DNA from: Sporofaciens musculi | GTDB lineage: Bacteria; Bacillota; Clostridia; Lachnospirales; Lachnospiraceae | Length of the DNA stretch: 64,000 bases | Assembly: GCF_009830285.1 (NCBI RefSeq) | Contig: NZ_WUQX01000001.1 | Coordinates: forward strand, 930,501-994,500 | Direction of reading: 5' to 3' | In this document: positions 63,161 to 64,000 of the stretch, piece after piece | How the letters are laid out: each line of letters begins with the position of its first letter | Numbering within the stretch: the first letter of the stretch is position 1 | Position numbers and translations under genes: made by a program | The notes under the pieces: generated by a model | Databases searched by the model: none | Told to the model about the DNA's origin: nothing | The model's input: only the letters and a program-made list of their open reading frames with translations

Positions 63161-64000
63161 ATGTCATTTTCGGGCAAGATAAAGGAAGAATTGGCAGAGC
63201 AGTACGCGAAGGCACGGCACTGTAATCTTGCGGAATTATCTGCAATTATTCATATGGCGGGAGGATTTTCTGACGACAGAAGGGGCGTCTGCTGCGTTCA
63301 TGTCCATACGGAAAATTATACTGTTGCAAGAAAATGCTTTACATTATTGACAAAAACATTTAATATAGGAATAAGTATCGCAATACGCAGGAATATGACA
63401 AAGGGAAGTGCAAGCTACGATATATACGCAAAAGGAGAGGAATTACTTGCAGTCAGAAAGGCAATGGTACAGGCTGTCTGCTGTAAGAGGGCCTACATCC
63501 GCGGCGCCTTTATCGCGGCAGGGTCCATGAGCGATCCGGACAAATCCTATCATTTTGAGATCGTCTGTGACACGCGGGGAGAGGCAGAATATCTTAAGGC
63601 AATGGTGAATTCATTTGATATGGATGCAAAGATCGTAGCAAGGAAGAAGACCTATGTAGTATACCTGAAGGAAGGCTCGCAGATTGTGGACATACTGAAT
63701 GTGATGGAGGCGCATGTGGCGCTTTTAGAGCTTGAGAATGTCAGAATCATGAAGGAGATGCGCAACTGTGTGAACCGCAAAGTGAACTGTGAGACAGCGA
63801 ATATCAATAAGACTGTGTCTGCCGCTGTCAGGCAGATGGAGGACATTAAGTATATACGCGATACGGTTGGTTTTGACAAGTTGCCCGAAGGTTTGAAGGA
63901 CGTTGCCCTTACGCGTCTTGAACACCCGGATGCAACTTTAAAAGAGCTTGGAGGGCTTTTGAAGGAGCCGGTCGGGAAGTCCGGAGTCAACCACAGGCTG
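63161..64000 (+). CDS. whiA: Sporulation/cell-division regulator WhiA (3' end outside window)
   Basis: Open frame from ATG 63161 (GGAGTAGGAA upstream) to the window end, 280 residues visible. MSFSGKIKEELAEQYAKARH at the start, LAGLIDADG-like homing-endonuclease fold halves (AELSAIIHMAGGFSDDRRGV, RAYIRGAFIAAGSMSDPDKS), NCVNRKVNCETANINKTVSA and the beginning of the C-terminal helix-turn-helix. A DNA-binding protein conserved in Gram-positives. In B. subtilis yvcK lies between rapZ and whiA; here it is missing. Confidence 0.93.
   Translation, partial: MSFSGKIKEELAEQYAKARHCNLAELSAIIHMAGGFSDDRRGVCCVHVHTENYTVARKCFTLLTKTFNIGISIAIRRNMTKGSASYDIYAKGEELLAVRKAMVQAVCCKRAYIRGAFIAAGSMSDPDKSYHFEIVCDTRGEAEYLKAMVNSFDMDAKIVARKKTYVVYLKEGSQIVDILNVMEAHVALLELENVRIMKEMRNCVNRKVNCETANINKTVSAAVRQMEDIKYIRDTVGFDKLPEGLKDVALTRLEHPDATLKELGGLLKEPVGKSGVNHRL

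Overview
The window looks like a chromosomal segment of a low-to-mid GC Gram-positive anaerobe of the class Clostridia, most likely a Lachnospiraceae-type gut bacterium. The support is the gene orders murB-rapZ-whiA, gdpP-rplI-dnaB and rpmG-secE-nusG-rplK-rplA, a 56-residue clostridial 2[4Fe-4S] ferredoxin, strong GGAGG ribosome binding sites, lipobox-bearing solute-binding proteins and many radical SAM genes. No rRNA, tRNA, CRISPR array or prophage was seen. The family assignment is inference from gene content, not from a search.

Region 1 (1-18098) is one long, tightly overlapping surface-glycan operon, entered in mid-gene. It encodes a CDP-sugar pathway: RfbF (glucose-1-phosphate cytidylyltransferase), RfbG (CDP-glucose 4,6-dehydratase), RfbH (3-dehydrase), an RfbC-type epimerase, two SDR epimerase/reductases and a sugar C-methyltransferase. 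Glycosyltransferases (GT2 x2, GT4, GT32), two radical SAM proteins, an FkbM methyltransferase and another methyltransferase accompany it. Six of these proteins carry a small Rossmann-like module starting with a YGAG/YGIG-type motif. In four of the six the reading frame is broken inside or just after that module, three times at a homopolymer (G6, G8, T7).

Region 2 (18099-23175) is a separate transcription unit: a consensus promoter, a 360-nt leader with several hairpins, a 20-codon leader peptide and a 17-bp intrinsic terminator, then an ABC-2 exporter (one ATPase, two permeases) and a MutS2-like protein without an Smr domain. It has the layout of a leader-peptide-controlled attenuator, possibly responsive to ribosome stress.

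Region 3 (23174-31937) is an accessory zone full of damaged genes: a truncated acetyltransferase, a blaR1 with an internal deletion, a dead IS element (1589 bp, 4-bp target duplication) inserted in the last codons of blaI, a helicase lacking its ATP-binding half and an ATPase lacking its Walker A half. Intact genes here are blaI (with an altered C-terminus), a methyltransferase, a small membrane protein and an ATPase-nuclease fusion.

Region 4 (32032-42063) carries a thioredoxin-domain protein, an XRE / ImmA-IrrE metallopeptidase / PIN-like three-gene module with a palindromic operator on its promoter, an HxlR regulator divergent from a nitroreductase, an endonuclease/exonuclease/phosphatase-family protein, an aspartate-type aminotransferase, an SdpI-like membrane protein and cysK.

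Region 5 (42064-53383) starts with rpmG-secE-nusG-rplK-rplA and continues into a sugar catabolic locus: an ABC importer, an ADP-dependent-type sugar kinase, two class II aldolases, two RpiR regulators and a D-lyxose isomerase. GAAAT-N2/3-ATTTC dyads sit at its promoters.

Region 6 (53556-64000) is core genome: ferredoxin, then on the minus strand gdpP-rplI-dnaB, a sugar-binding lipoprotein, a CorC/HlyC membrane protein, and murB-rapZ-whiA running off the end.
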